Positions 1 through 6,507 are shown, counted from the first letter of the stretch. The stretch: 8,068 bases of DNA from JBOHHR01 sp050740975 (GCA_050740975.1 JBOIEE010000149.1:1-8068), one strand, 5' to 3'. The notes: generated by a model not told the origin, from the letters alone. Numbers and translations: made by a program.

Positions 1-270
1 GTAGCAAGCCTGAGACAGCCCCAGGCTCGCGGCGCGGTAACAGCCAAAGCGGTGGGTGTATTTCGCGCTTTGGATAGTGAGATCCGAAAACACACCAACG
101 GGCGACATGATCTGGACGACGTCGCGCGCGAGCTGGCGAGCGATCGCAGGAAGCCCGTAAGCTTAGAAAAACTGCGGGAAGTCGCAGAGCGCATCGCGGG
201 AAGCCCGCTGGAAACGCTGGCGCGGGATGCCGTGAAAAGCAAGGCTGTTCGGCGATCAGGCCGATCGTAA
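1..270 (+). CDS. C-terminal part of an unidentified protein, possibly M61/M1-like metallopeptidase tail (partial, 5' end outside window)
   Basis: Frame 1 is open from the first base to a TAA at 268-270, so the gene starts before the window; a GTG at 52 is the only internal start candidate and is probably not the real one. The 89 visible residues are hydrophilic and helix-prone. The stretch FRALDSEIRKHTNGRHDLDDV (split: FRALDSEIRK, then HTNGRHDLDDV) has the pattern seen near the C-terminus of M61 (glycyl aminopeptidase) and some M1-like peptidases, where a hydrophobic helix ending in L-D-x-E-I-R is followed by a G-R-x-S/D-L-D-D-V segment. The zinc-binding HExxH would lie upstream and cannot be seen. 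The family link is from memory of motif shape; an unrelated hypothetical protein is quite possible. There is no membrane segment in this part. It runs in the same direction as argH but is separated from it by 166 bp. Confidence 0.45.
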   Translation, partial: VASLRQPQARGAVTAKAVGVFRALDSEIRKHTNGRHDLDDVARELASDRRKPVSLEKLREVAERIAGSPLETLARDAVKSKAVRRSGRS

Positions 271-299
271 GCGTCAGCTCGCTGGCGGATGAACAGGCA

Positions 300-318
300 A
301 AACCGAAGACCTCGGTTT
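300..318 (+). terminator. Short hairpin after the first gene, weak terminator candidate
   Basis: AAACCGA (300-306) and TCGGTTT (312-318) are perfect inverted repeats around a 5-nt loop, 30 bp after the TAA of the upstream gene. There is no T-run directly after it; the nearest (TTTTTT, 341-346) is 22 nt away and could itself pair with AAAAAA at 325-330. It may end transcription of the upstream gene before argH, but the form is not that of a classic intrinsic terminator. Confidence 0.3.
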
Positions 319-436
319 CGCTAGAAAAAACTGTTCCCGCTTTTTTGACTTGGAACACATCCGGTTTCGCGATCTGATCGAGCGCAAACGGCTCGGGTAC
401 ACTTACCCGGACGCACACTAACGCGACGGTAAGACT

Positions 437-1834
437 ATGCCAGAGAACAAACCATGGGGCGGTCGATTCCACACATCTACCGACGTTTTTGTCGAAGAAT
501 TTACCGCCTCGGTGGGCTTCGATCAGCGTCTATACGCCTACGATATACTGGGCTCTATCGCCCACGCGCGCATGCTCGCCAAAGTGGGCGTAATTACGCA
601 AAGCGACTGCGAAGCGATTGTGGCGGGACTTCAGGCGATTGGCGAGGAGATCGAAGCGGGCGCATTTAAGTGGTCTGTCGCCTTGGAAGACGTGCACATG
701 AACATCGAGGCCCGGCTGGTGGAGCGGATCGGAGCCGTGGGCAAGAAACTGCATACCGCCCGTTCCCGCAATGATCAAGTCGCTACCGATCTACGCCTTT
801 ATCTGCGGCAGGAGATCGACGTGATCCGCGGCGCACTGGATCGTGTGCTTGGGGCGTTGGTCGATCTGGCAGAACGCGAGGCCGACACTATCATGCCCGG
901 ATTTACCCACCTTCAGGTCGCTCAGCCGGTGAGCTTCGGGCACCATATGCTTGCATGGTGCGAGATGCTGTTCCGCGACCGCGAACGACTGACGGAATGT
1001 CGGCGGCGGGTGAACGTGCTGCCTTTGGGAGCGGCGGCGCTGGCCGGCACGACTTTTCCGATTGATCGCTTTTACACCGCCGATTTGCTCGGCTTCGAAG
1101 CGGTCTCCGAAAACTCATTAGATGCGGTTAGCGATCGCGACTTCGCCATTGAATTTTGCGCCTGGGCCGCACTGCACATGGCCCACTTGTCCCGCTTCAG
1201 CGAGGAGCTGGTGTTGTGGGCTTCGCCGGCATTCGGTTTCATCGAGTTGCCGGACCGGCTCTGCACCGGCTCATCTATCATGCCGCAGAAGAAGAATCCC
1301 GATCTACCGGAGCTGGTTCGAGGCAAGACCGGGCGCGTGTACGGTCACCTGGTCGCATTGTTGACCCTGATCAAGGCCCAGCCCTTGGCCTACAACAAAG
1401 ACAATCAAGAAGACAAAGAGCCCGTGTTCGATACGGTCGATACGGTCAGCGCCTGTTTGCGCGCCTTCGCCGAGATGGTGCCGGCGCTCGGAGTAAAACG
1501 CGAGCGGCTGCGTGAGGCGGCGCGCCGCGGATTCGCGACCGCTACCGATCTGGCTGATTACCTGGTGCGCAAGGGCGTCGTCTTTCGCGACGCGCACGAA
1601 GCGGTGGGGCGGGCCGTGCGCTTGGCGGAAGCAGAGGGTCGCGATCTGTCGGCCTTATCCTTAGAGGAACTGCGCGTTTTCTCGCCCCACATCGAGTCCG
1701 ATGTGTTTGCCGTATTGAGCTTGGAAGGCGCAGTGGCAAGCCGGGACCACCTTGGGGGTACGGCGCCGGCGCAAGTACGGGCGGCGGCGGCGCGCGCTCG
1801 GGCGCGCTTAAGAAGCAGCAACCAGGGGAATTGA
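437..1834 (+). CDS. argH: Argininosuccinate lyase
   Basis: Cytosolic enzyme of the fumarase/aspartase superfamily that splits L-argininosuccinate into L-arginine and fumarate, the last step of arginine biosynthesis; it works as a homotetramer. The protein has 465 residues, the usual family length. It begins with the typical NKPWGGRF segment right after the ATG, which supports this start. HTARSRNDQ is at 106-114, GFTHLQ carries the catalytic-base candidate His158, and the family signature GSSIMPQKKNPD is at 278-289. Ser279, Lys285 and Asn287 match catalytic Ser283, Lys289 and Asn291 of duck delta-2 crystallin, and His158 matches His162, all with the same offset of four. The reading frame is intact with no missing key residue. 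Upstream, only a weak purine stretch (GGTAAG, 429-434) precedes the ATG and no clear promoter was seen. No other arg gene is in the window, so it stands alone. Confidence 0.98.
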   Translation: MPENKPWGGRFHTSTDVFVEEFTASVGFDQRLYAYDILGSIAHARMLAKVGVITQSDCEAIVAGLQAIGEEIEAGAFKWSVALEDVHMNIEARLVERIGAVGKKLHTARSRNDQVATDLRLYLRQEIDVIRGALDRVLGALVDLAEREADTIMPGFTHLQVAQPVSFGHHMLAWCEMLFRDRERLTECRRRVNVLPLGAAALAGTTFPIDRFYTADLLGFEAVSENSLDAVSDRDFAIEFCAWAALHMAHLSRFSEELVLWASPAFGFIELPDRLCTGSSIMPQKKNPDLPELVRGKTGRVYGHLVALLTLIKAQPLAYNKDNQEDKEPVFDTVDTVSACLRAFAEMVPALGVKRERLREAARRGFATATDLADYLVRKGVVFRDAHEAVGRAVRLAEAEGRDLSALSLEELRVFSPHIESDVFAVLSLEGAVASRDHLGGTAPAQVRAAAARARARLRSSNQGN

Positions 1835-1937
1835 CGTTCGGGGTGAACAGCTCGAAACGTCTGCAGCCCTGACCTTCGGGAACCCCGACCATAAGTCGGA
1901 TCCTAACCCGGAAACGGGCAGGCGTGATTACTCGCGG

Positions 1938-1965
1938 TCGACATCGTCACCAGGTGGCGTAAAAT
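1938..1965 (+). promoter_or_regulatory. Sigma-70-type promoter for the orphan antitoxin-like gene
   Basis: TCGACA (1938-1943, five of six to the -35 consensus) and TAAAAT (1960-1965, five of six to -10) are separated by 16 bp. A ribosome site GAGG (1973-1976) follows, 8 nt before the ATG at 1985. The whole unit lies in the 150-bp gap after argH and gives the small gene its own transcription start. Confidence 0.6.
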
Positions 1966-1984
1966 TTGTGTTGAGGATTGTACT

Positions 1985-2179
1985 ATGAGCCCGACTGAAC
2001 AAACCTTTAAGCAACGTGCCCACAACCTGGTCGATCAGTTACCGGATACGGCCGACTGGAAGGATTTGGCGTACGAGGCATCAGTAATGCAGGACATCGA
2101 AGAAGGGCTTCGCGATAGTGAGTCGGACCGTGTAACCGACAACGCTACTGCCCGTAAGCAATTCGGCCTTTCTGAATGA
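1985..2179 (+). CDS. Orphan type II antitoxin-like small protein
   Basis: Acidic protein of 64 residues with a good ribosome site and promoter. The pattern is a short N-terminal helix (TFKQRAHNLVDQLPDTADW), a central Y-E-A-S-V-x-Q-D-I-E-E-G-L helix, then a tail ending in R-K-Q-F-G-L-S-E. This matches the common small antitoxin family with L-x-Y-E-x-x-V-R-Q-x-I-E-x-G-L and a final V-R-x-x-F-G-L, which usually sits just before a RelE/ParE-type toxin and would bind and neutralise it. The match is by recognised pattern, not by a search. No RelE/ParE gene follows: the next 350 bp on either strand hold no such frame, so the gene is an orphan. An ATG at 2176 overlaps its stop but opens only a 46-residue frame of unlike composition. 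Function as an antitoxin or as a free regulator cannot be told from sequence. Confidence 0.7.
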   Translation: MSPTEQTFKQRAHNLVDQLPDTADWKDLAYEASVMQDIEEGLRDSESDRVTDNATARKQFGLSE

Positions 2180-2532
2180 GCCAGCGCCGCCAGCGCGGAT
2201 CCAAACATCGATGGACATTGTTTTGCACACCTGCCCAATCTAAGGAACCTCTAAACCGAATGGCTTTCGAATCTCCTTCAAAGCCGCACCTCCTCAAATC
2301 TGCGCTTCTGCGCTGAACTTTATATATCACTGATTCCGAGGCATTGTGACCCGCGATCTCAGTCGCTCATCGGAGCCAGGCTCGTTATCCCTTCACCGCT
2401 GCCCTTCGCGCCCACTGCCTCAAGCTCTTTGGCGCGCGACCAACCATTCGATCTTGCGGATCCTTGGTCAGCGATCCGTAAGATACCAAGCGAGTTACGT
2501 TCTGATCGAGAATTGCAGTCCGATTGATCGAT
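2180..2532. other. Intergenic stretch without a convincing gene
   Basis: This 353-bp stretch lies between the convergent ends of the orphan antitoxin-like gene and the CHRD gene. It holds a small stem GGCTTT/AAAGCC (2262-2267 and 2280-2285, 12-nt loop) and the larger palindrome at 2451-2490 listed separately. The toxin gene expected after the antitoxin is not found, even as an obvious remnant. No promoter, T-run terminator or RNA gene was recognised. Confidence 0.6.
2451..2490. repeat. Imperfect palindrome with a second interleaved inverted repeat
   Basis: ATCTTGCGGATC (2451-2462) pairs with GATCCGTAAGAT (2473-2484) over 12 positions with a single G-T wobble, enclosing a 10-nt loop. The loop starts with CTTGGT (2463-2468), whose exact reverse complement ACCAAG (2485-2490) lies directly after the stem. 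The two pairings exclude each other for steric reasons. It is 42 bp past the CHRD stop on the minus strand, so it could end that transcript, but no T-run follows on either strand. A DNA-binding or recombination site, or a relic repeat, is equally possible. Confidence 0.5.
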
Positions 2533-3078
2533 TTAGTCGTCGTCCAGAGGGATCACCTGACCCCGGACCTCACCGGCGGGATTCGCTTCCGTATGCACGT
2601 TGACGTAGATGCACCCTTGGAGCATTGCGGCCCGCAGCGAGGCGATATTATCGATCGTCTTCCCACAAGCCGGGTCACTGGCAAAATCGACATCCGGCAC
2701 AACGTCCGCATTGGTCAGCTCGCCCTCGGCCAGTAGCCCATCGACATCCACTCCACCAGGCCCTGGGACCGGCGCCACATTGAAAAGGAAGGCCACAACC
2801 GGCCCGTTCACGCCCGCCGGTGCGCAGTGCAGATGGGCCTGCGTGACCTTTACGCCGTCGCCAACGCGGAGGCGAAACTCTGCCTTGGTTAGTGCCGAAT
2901 CAAACTTAATGCGAAACCTGCCGGTGGTCTCGGTCGTCACACCAGGCTGCGGGGCCACGAGGCCGGCGACCTCCTGCTCGCCGGCTAGATTCGCCCTAAA
3001 CACGACCGCGTCGTTGCCGTATGCCACACCTGATGCGGCAAGAAACAAGACACCGGACATAATCGGGAGCGTCTTCAT
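2533..3078 (-). CDS. Secreted CHRD-domain protein
   Basis: Protein of 181 residues with an N-terminal signal peptide: charged K2, hydrophobic stretch about 5-19, and a likely cut after A-Y-G (residue 21). The rest is one CHRD domain, a beta-rich module first known from chordin and common in bacterial exported proteins of unknown function. Visible hallmarks are the N-terminal F-x-A-x-L-x-G-E-Q-E segment (27-36), A-H-L-H-C at 81-85 followed by G-x-N-G-P-V-V, and the C-terminal Y-V-N-V-H-T...P-A-G-E-V-R-G-Q block at 158-174. The ATG is preceded by AGAGGTG at a 6-nt spacing (minus strand), which fixes the start. A TTGACG -35-like hexamer lies about 70 bp upstream without a good -10. It is probably periplasmic or extracellular; the role is not known. 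It is a single gene, convergent with the orphan antitoxin gene. Confidence 0.9.
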   Translation of the reverse strand: MKTLPIMSGVLFLAASGVAYGNDAVVFRANLAGEQEVAGLVAPQPGVTTETTGRFRIKFDSALTKAEFRLRVGDGVKVTQAHLHCAPAGVNGPVVAFLFNVAPVPGPGGVDVDGLLAEGELTNADVVPDVDFASDPACGKTIDNIASLRAAMLQGCIYVNVHTEANPAGEVRGQVIPLDDD

Positions 3079-3111
3079 CTTTTCACCTCTCTTTCTTGGT
3101 ATCGTGACCGT

Positions 3112-3134
3112 GCGCTAGCGCTATCCCTAGCTAG
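3112..3134. promoter_or_regulatory. Two adjacent perfect palindromes upstream of the CHRD gene
   Basis: GCGCTAGCGC (3112-3121) and CTAGCTAG (3127-3134) are perfect palindromes 5 bp apart, 34-56 bp before the CHRD start codon and inside the likely promoter and leader region. Such a pair could be an operator for a dimeric regulator. This is inferred only from position and symmetry. Confidence 0.3.
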
Positions 3135-3390
3135 TCTTAGTTCGTCAACCCGACAAGACAAAAAATATACCACCTTATGCTGAAACTGCAATAGATCGCT
3201 AATTTCGATAGCTGCATTCTCCCGTTACCCTCGATACCCCGTAGAGGGTCACTTGGGATCACGCAGTGTGGATTGCGCCCGGGTACGAAGCGAGGCGTGT
3301 AATAGCACGTGTAATTGTAAAGTAATAGGTAATGTAATTAGGGGACGGACCTGGTACAGACCACGATTAGAGGCACAACCCTAGTTAACG
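3135..3390. other. Intergenic region with GTAAT repeats and a small inverted repeat
   Basis: This gap lies between the upstream side of the CHRD gene and the end of the broken higA. ACCCTC (3227-3232) and GAGGGT (3244-3249) form a 6-bp GC-rich stem with an 11-nt loop, possibly a stop signal for minus-strand transcripts leaving higA, but no T-run follows. From 3299 to 3338 GTAAT occurs five times (3299, 3311, 3322, 3329, 3334). It is followed by an AATTAGGGGACGGACC segment and then CAGACCACGATTA (to about 3369), which look like two halves of a dispersed repeat. No gene was seen. Confidence 0.45.
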
Positions 3391-3679
3391 CTAAGCGGCT
3401 TCGAGTTCGATACGTACCCGGCGGCCAATCGCCGTCGCGATGTTCACTAGCGCATCCAGTGAAAAGCGCGATACATGGCCACCCAAAAGATCGTTCATAC
3501 GGGGTTGAGTCACGCCGCAAATGGCTGGCCGCTTCAGCTTGCATCCATCCGCTTTCTTTCACGATGGCGGCGATTTTTTGCATAAGTTCGGCCCTGGTGC
3601 GCAGGTTGGCCGCTTGTTCGGATGTGTCGGCAATCGCGTCCCACACACTGGCGTAGCTTTCGGTTTTGATCTCGTTCAC
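3391..3679 (-). pseudogene. HigA-type XRE-family antitoxin, broken by a one-base insertion
   Basis: The GTG start at 3679 has a good ribosome site (AAGAGG, 5 nt away). Residues 1-54 read normally and end in A-E-A-A-S-H-L. An extra base near 3517 then throws the frame out; translation would run on to 3338 as a 113-residue protein with an unrelated tail. If one base is skipped, the frame resumes as G-V-T-Q-P-R-M-N-D-L-L-G-G, then R-F-S-L-D-A-L-V-N-I, and stops at TAG 3391-3393, giving 95 residues. This is the HTH_37/XRE-type fold of HigA-like antitoxins, with the recognition helix exactly at the break. Its usual partner, a HigB/Gp49-type toxin just upstream, is missing: 43 bp upstream is vapC. 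An assembly or sequencing error is the main alternative to true decay. Confidence 0.85.
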
Positions 3680-3697
3680 TACGACCTCTTATCAATT

Positions 3698-3710
3698 GAG
3701 CGAAGCGCTC
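3698..3710. terminator. Small hairpin between vapC and broken higA
   Basis: GAGCG (3698-3702) and CGCTC (3706-3710) flank a 3-nt loop in the 43-bp gap between vapC and the higA remnant. Beside it is the palindrome TCAATTGA (3692-3699). On the minus strand no T-run follows, so it could at most weaken read-through from vapBC into higA. Confidence 0.25.
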
Positions 3711-3722
3711 GTTTTGTCAGGT

Positions 3723-4157
3723 TCAAGGCTGCAGCAAAGTGAATTCCTTCGCCTTCAGGAAACGACGGAATCCCTTATCGAAGCTCACCAGGTGACCGTG
3801 ATGGGCCAGCACGGCGGCAGCAATCCAGGCATCGGGAATATCGTTGCCGGTCAGCCGATGGTGCTCGCACAGGCGTTCGAACACAGGCCATTCACCTGCC
3901 AATCGAGGCATCTCCACTCTGGGGGAATTCAGCACGGCGCGCAAAAATGCCAGCGCGGCTTCGGCCGGCGTCGGCTGAACAAACACCCTTGGGTGGGTGA
4001 CCAGACGCAGAAACCCCGCCGCAACCATCGGAAAAATCGCCAATGGACGGCCTTTTTCACAATCATCGAGTGCCGCATCCAGCCAGGTCAAAGCCGCGCC
4101 GTGATGTGGATGGTCCGATCGCGACGCAGCCACCAAGATGTTGACATCGGGTGTCAT
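3723..4157 (-). CDS. vapC: VapC-type PIN-domain toxin (first pair)
   Basis: Protein of 144 residues, the normal size of a single PIN domain. VapC toxins are Mg-dependent ribonucleases that cut tRNA or rRNA and are held inactive by VapB. Acidic residues of the PIN active site are visible: Asp4 in T-P-D-V-N-I-L-V-A-A, Asp109 in D-I-P-D-A-W-I-A-A and Asp127 in V-S-F-D-K-G-F. The second acid, usually Glu, is not present at the expected place: the line reads A-A-G-F-L-R-L-V-T-H-P-R with Gly48, as in the 'Mtu PIN' subfamily (from memory, TIGR00028). The ATG overlaps the vapB stop as ATGA, so the two are translationally coupled. The broken higA follows after 43 bp. No frameshift or truncation is seen. 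Confidence 0.9.
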   Translation of the reverse strand: MTPDVNILVAASRSDHPHHGAALTWLDAALDDCEKGRPLAIFPMVAAGFLRLVTHPRVFVQPTPAEAALAFLRAVLNSPRVEMPRLAGEWPVFERLCEHHRLTGNDIPDAWIAAAVLAHHGHLVSFDKGFRRFLKAKEFTLLQP

Positions 4158-4408
4158 TGAGCATCCGCATCATCGGCCGCATCCCACAGGGCACGGTTAG
4201 TCAAAGGATCGACCACGGACGCCGTCAATCCACCGCTCCCGGCATAGACGGGTAGCGGCGGCCGGCCACCGTCAGAGCGTCCGGTTTGCGGGTGCAGCCG
4301 GAGGACGAGCCCCTCCTCGATCAGGCGGGTCAGGCTGGTCCGTTCCTGTGCCGCTAGGGCCTTGGCTTTGGCCAGTAACGCATCGTTGATATCAAGGGTG
4401 GTTCTCAT
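4154..4408 (-). CDS. vapB: VapB-type ribbon-helix-helix antitoxin (first pair)
   Basis: Antitoxin of 84 residues that binds and blocks the VapC coded just after it and, as known for the family, represses the shared promoter. The N-terminal M-R-T-T-L-D-I-N-D-A-L-L-A-K-A strand and helix, followed by S-L-T-R-L-I-E-E-G-L, is a ribbon-helix-helix DNA-binding fold (about residues 1-38). The C-terminal part, with P-V-Y-A-G-S-G-G-L and D-P-L-T-N-R-A-L-W-D, is the flexible toxin-binding tail typical of this group. I chose the ATG at 4408 because the fold begins there and AGGA lies 4 nt before it; an in-frame start 42 nt further upstream would add unrelated residues. Its stop overlaps the vapC start by 4 nt. 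Confidence 0.9.
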   Translation of the reverse strand: MRTTLDINDALLAKAKALAAQERTSLTRLIEEGLVLRLHPQTGRSDGGRPPLPVYAGSGGLTASVVDPLTNRALWDAADDADAQ

Positions 4409-4434
4409 GGCTTCCTGATCCAGATTTCTGCACG

Positions 4435-4463
4435 ACTCTAGCATGAGCATGACGTTCGTTCAA
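4435..4463 (-). promoter_or_regulatory. Candidate promoter of the first vapBC pair
   Basis: On the minus strand TTGAAC (4463-4458) and TAGAGT (4440-4435) are 17 bp apart, each four of six to the sigma-70 consensus, and end 26 bp before the vapB ATG. Spacing and place fit, while the hexamers are only moderate. No clear operator palindrome was seen around them. Confidence 0.4.
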
Positions 4464-4479
4464 ATCGATTCGCAGGCAA

Positions 4480-4558
4480 GTGAAGTGCAGCTACGCCCCC
4501 ATCCGAATCCGGCTTTCTTCCTTGCGGCTCGTTGCTCCAAAATGTATCTGCACTTCAC
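4480..4558. repeat. 79-bp element with 15-nt inverted ends (MITE/REP-like)
   Basis: GTGAAGTGCAG (4480-4490) is the exact reverse complement of CTGCACTTCAC (4548-4558). After one mismatch, TAC (4492-4494) pairs with GTA (4544-4546), so 14 of 15 end positions match across a central 49 nt. The right end contains the TGA stop codon (4555-4557, read on the minus strand) of the S9 peptidase. No target-site duplication is visible in the bases just outside. A non-autonomous mobile repeat or a stable RNA hairpin at the 3' end of the S9 mRNA are the main readings; no T-run supports a classic terminator. Confidence 0.65.
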
Positions 4559-6507
4559 AGATTTTCTATCACCACCGGCTCGACGGGGTCCGCCAACTCA
4601 AAGTCAAACACTCGCGCATAGAAATAGAGCTCGGCATCGAGCACGCGCTTTATGGTCTCGGATTGGCGGAAACCATGCTGTTCGCCGGGGAAGGACAGAT
4701 AGGCGACCGGTAGCTTTTTTACCCGCAGCGCTTGCACCATCTTCTCGGCCTGATCCGGCGGCACCACTCGGTCTTCCAAGCCTTGGAAGAAGATCACCGG
4801 GCAGGACAGGCGCTCGACGGAATGGATCGGCGAGCGCTGGCGGTAGCGCTGCTTCATCTGCGGATAAGGACCGATGAGCCGCTCCAGGTAACGCGACTCG
4901 AATTTGTGCGTCTCCTTCGCCAGAGCCTCCAGATCGCTCACCCCATAATGGCTGGCTCCGGCCTTGAACACATCGCGGAAAGCCAGAGCCGAGAGCGTCG
5001 TATAACCGCCTGCGCTCCCCCCGCGGATCGCCAGGCGGTCCTTGTCCACCCAACCCCGTTCGGCCAAATAGCGGGCTCCGTTGACGCAGTCATCGACATC
5101 GGTGATTTCCCACTGCCCGTCGAGTCTACGCCGGTAGGCGCGGCCGAAACCGGAACTGCCGCCATAGTTGACATCGAGCACGGCGAGGCCGCGGCTAGTC
5201 CAGTATTGGATCCCGAGATTCAAGCTACTGTCCGCCGAAGACGTCGGCCCTCCGTGGCTCATGACGATGAGCGGAGGACGTGCACCTGCGGGCCCCGTAT
5301 AGTCGCGGCTCTTGGGGCGGTAGAAGAAAGCGTAGGCGGTGAGGCCGTTCTTGGTGGGAAATTCGATCGGCTCCGCTGCGGACACATAAGCCGAGTCCAG
5401 CTCGATGTCACCGGCGCGCCGCAGAACCGTGAATTTTCGCGTGGCAAGATCCAACGCCACGATAGCCGGGAATTCGGTAGGCGAACCGCCGAGGAAAACG
5501 ACTCGGCCGCCATCGACGCGGAGATAAGAGATCTCGGTGTAAGGCGTTGCGATCTCCTCGACTTCGCCCGTGCCCGTGTTAACCAACGCCAAGTGGCTGC
5601 GCCCAGCGCTGCGGTAGGCTGCGATGAGGCTCGCCGCCGAAGCCAAGGCATAGCTTGACTGCCCAAACATCCACGGTGGGTCGCCAAACTCGGCCTGTTT
5701 CTCGATCAGCGGTTCAACCCGGCCATCTCGCCAGCGATAGAGGTTCCACCACCCCGAGCGATCGGATAGGAAATACAGGTTATCCCCGGACCATTCGGGC
5801 TGCAGGATGGATTCATCGCGACCACCGGCAATGAGAATAGGCTCCCGCAGCGCACCGCTTACATCCAGGTCTGCGATCCATAGCTCGGTGCCGTCCCAGG
5901 GTATGTTGGGATGGTTCCAGCAGAGCCAAGCGAGCCGGCGTCCGTCGGGGCTGAACCTAGGCGCGGCGTAGAAATCGGCCCCCGAGATAAGGATCCGGCC
6001 CGGATCCGTACCCTCTGCATTGAGGTCAAGGGCCGTCACTGTGTTGATGGGCTCGCGATCGGGGCTGGCGTGGTCCTCCCGGACGCAGATGAGTCGCCCA
6101 CGCGCCCGGTCGATCACAGCATCCGCGTAGCGATAGGACTCCGGACTGGTGATGGGTTCAAGCTCGGCCTGGTTCCTTGGACAAACGCGATAAATGCGTT
6201 GATCGGCGAAGTTGGAAAAGAAAACTTGCGTGTCATCGATCACATAGGAACCACCGCCGTACTCGTGCACCCGCGAGCGGGCGCTGAAAGGCGCCGCAAT
6301 GACGTCTTGAGTGGTACCGTCGGCCGAGCACCGCACGATCACGTAGCGGCCTTTTTCTTCAGGCCGGATCTCGATCCAATAGATGTTATCCCCCACGATC
6401 CGAGGCTCCAGGAGCTTGACCATCTTCGCGACGATCAGCTTGCTGGTGATGGGCGAACGCCAAGCACCGAAAGAAGCGATCTGGACGGACACCTGCGTTG
6501 GCCCCAA
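4555..6507 (-). CDS. S9-family serine peptidase (prolyl oligopeptidase / acylaminoacyl-peptidase type)
   Basis: Protein of 650 residues, a usual S9 length. The N-terminal part, from S-F-G-A-W-R-S-P-I-T (12-21) to about 380, has the repeated strand pattern of the beta-propeller that gates the active site. The C-terminal alpha/beta-hydrolase has H-G-G-P at 418-421 (oxyanion side), the nucleophile Ser498 in G-G-S-A-G-G-Y, Asp579 in G-L-E-D-R-V-V-P and His611 in G-E-Q-H-G-F. The full triad is present, so the enzyme should be active and cut short peptides or N-blocked peptides, most likely in the cytosol since no signal peptide is seen. The start is a TTG at 6507 with GAGGA 9 nt before it; a GTG five codons later is the alternative. 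It is divergent from the second vapBC. The last codons run into the inverted-repeat element, which supplies the stop. Confidence 0.95.
   Translation of the reverse strand: MGPTQVSVQIASFGAWRSPITSKLIVAKMVKLLEPRIVGDNIYWIEIRPEEKGRYVIVRCSADGTTQDVIAAPFSARSRVHEYGGGSYVIDDTQVFFSNFADQRIYRVCPRNQAELEPITSPESYRYADAVIDRARGRLICVREDHASPDREPINTVTALDLNAEGTDPGRILISGADFYAAPRFSPDGRRLAWLCWNHPNIPWDGTELWIADLDVSGALREPILIAGGRDESILQPEWSGDNLYFLSDRSGWWNLYRWRDGRVEPLIEKQAEFGDPPWMFGQSSYALASAASLIAAYRSAGRSHLALVNTGTGEVEEIATPYTEISYLRVDGGRVVFLGGSPTEFPAIVALDLATRKFTVLRRAGDIELDSAYVSAAEPIEFPTKNGLTAYAFFYRPKSRDYTGPAGARPPLIVMSHGGPTSSADSSLNLGIQYWTSRGLAVLDVNYGGSSGFGRAYRRRLDGQWEITDVDDCVNGARYLAERGWVDKDRLAIRGGSAGGYTTLSALAFRDVFKAGASHYGVSDLEALAKETHKFESRYLERLIGPYPQMKQRYRQRSPIHSVERLSCPVIFFQGLEDRVVPPDQAEKMVQALRVKKLPVAYLSFPGEQHGFRQSETIKRVLDAELYFYARVFDFELADPVEPVVIENL

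Noticed and set aside
293..421. An open frame before argH ending in D-L-E-H-I-R-F-R-D-L-I-E-R-K-R-L-G-Y-T-Y
   Set aside because: It looks coding-like but has no start codon and matches no family I know; it may be a relic but cannot be supported.
1542..1892. Minus-strand frames over the end of argH
   Set aside because: Pro/Arg-rich shadow of argH codons with no ribosome site or family likeness.
2176..2316. A 46-residue frame overlapping the orphan antitoxin stop by ATGA, as a toxin would
   Set aside because: The product is short, basic and has no RelE/ParE pattern; the overlap alone is not enough.
2609..3118. A 169-residue plus-strand frame rich in Ser, Pro and Thr
   Set aside because: Antisense to the CHRD gene, which has a signal peptide, domain motifs and a ribosome site.
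3666..4160. A 164-residue plus-strand frame
   Set aside because: Antisense to vapC, with no motif; VapC on the minus strand has its PIN acids and the ATGA link to vapB.
4732..5658. A 308-residue open frame on the plus strand
   Set aside because: It lies entirely opposite the S9 peptidase, whose motifs and catalytic triad are clear; its product shows no recognisable family and is a shadow of GC-rich coding sequence. The same holds for 5911-6561.
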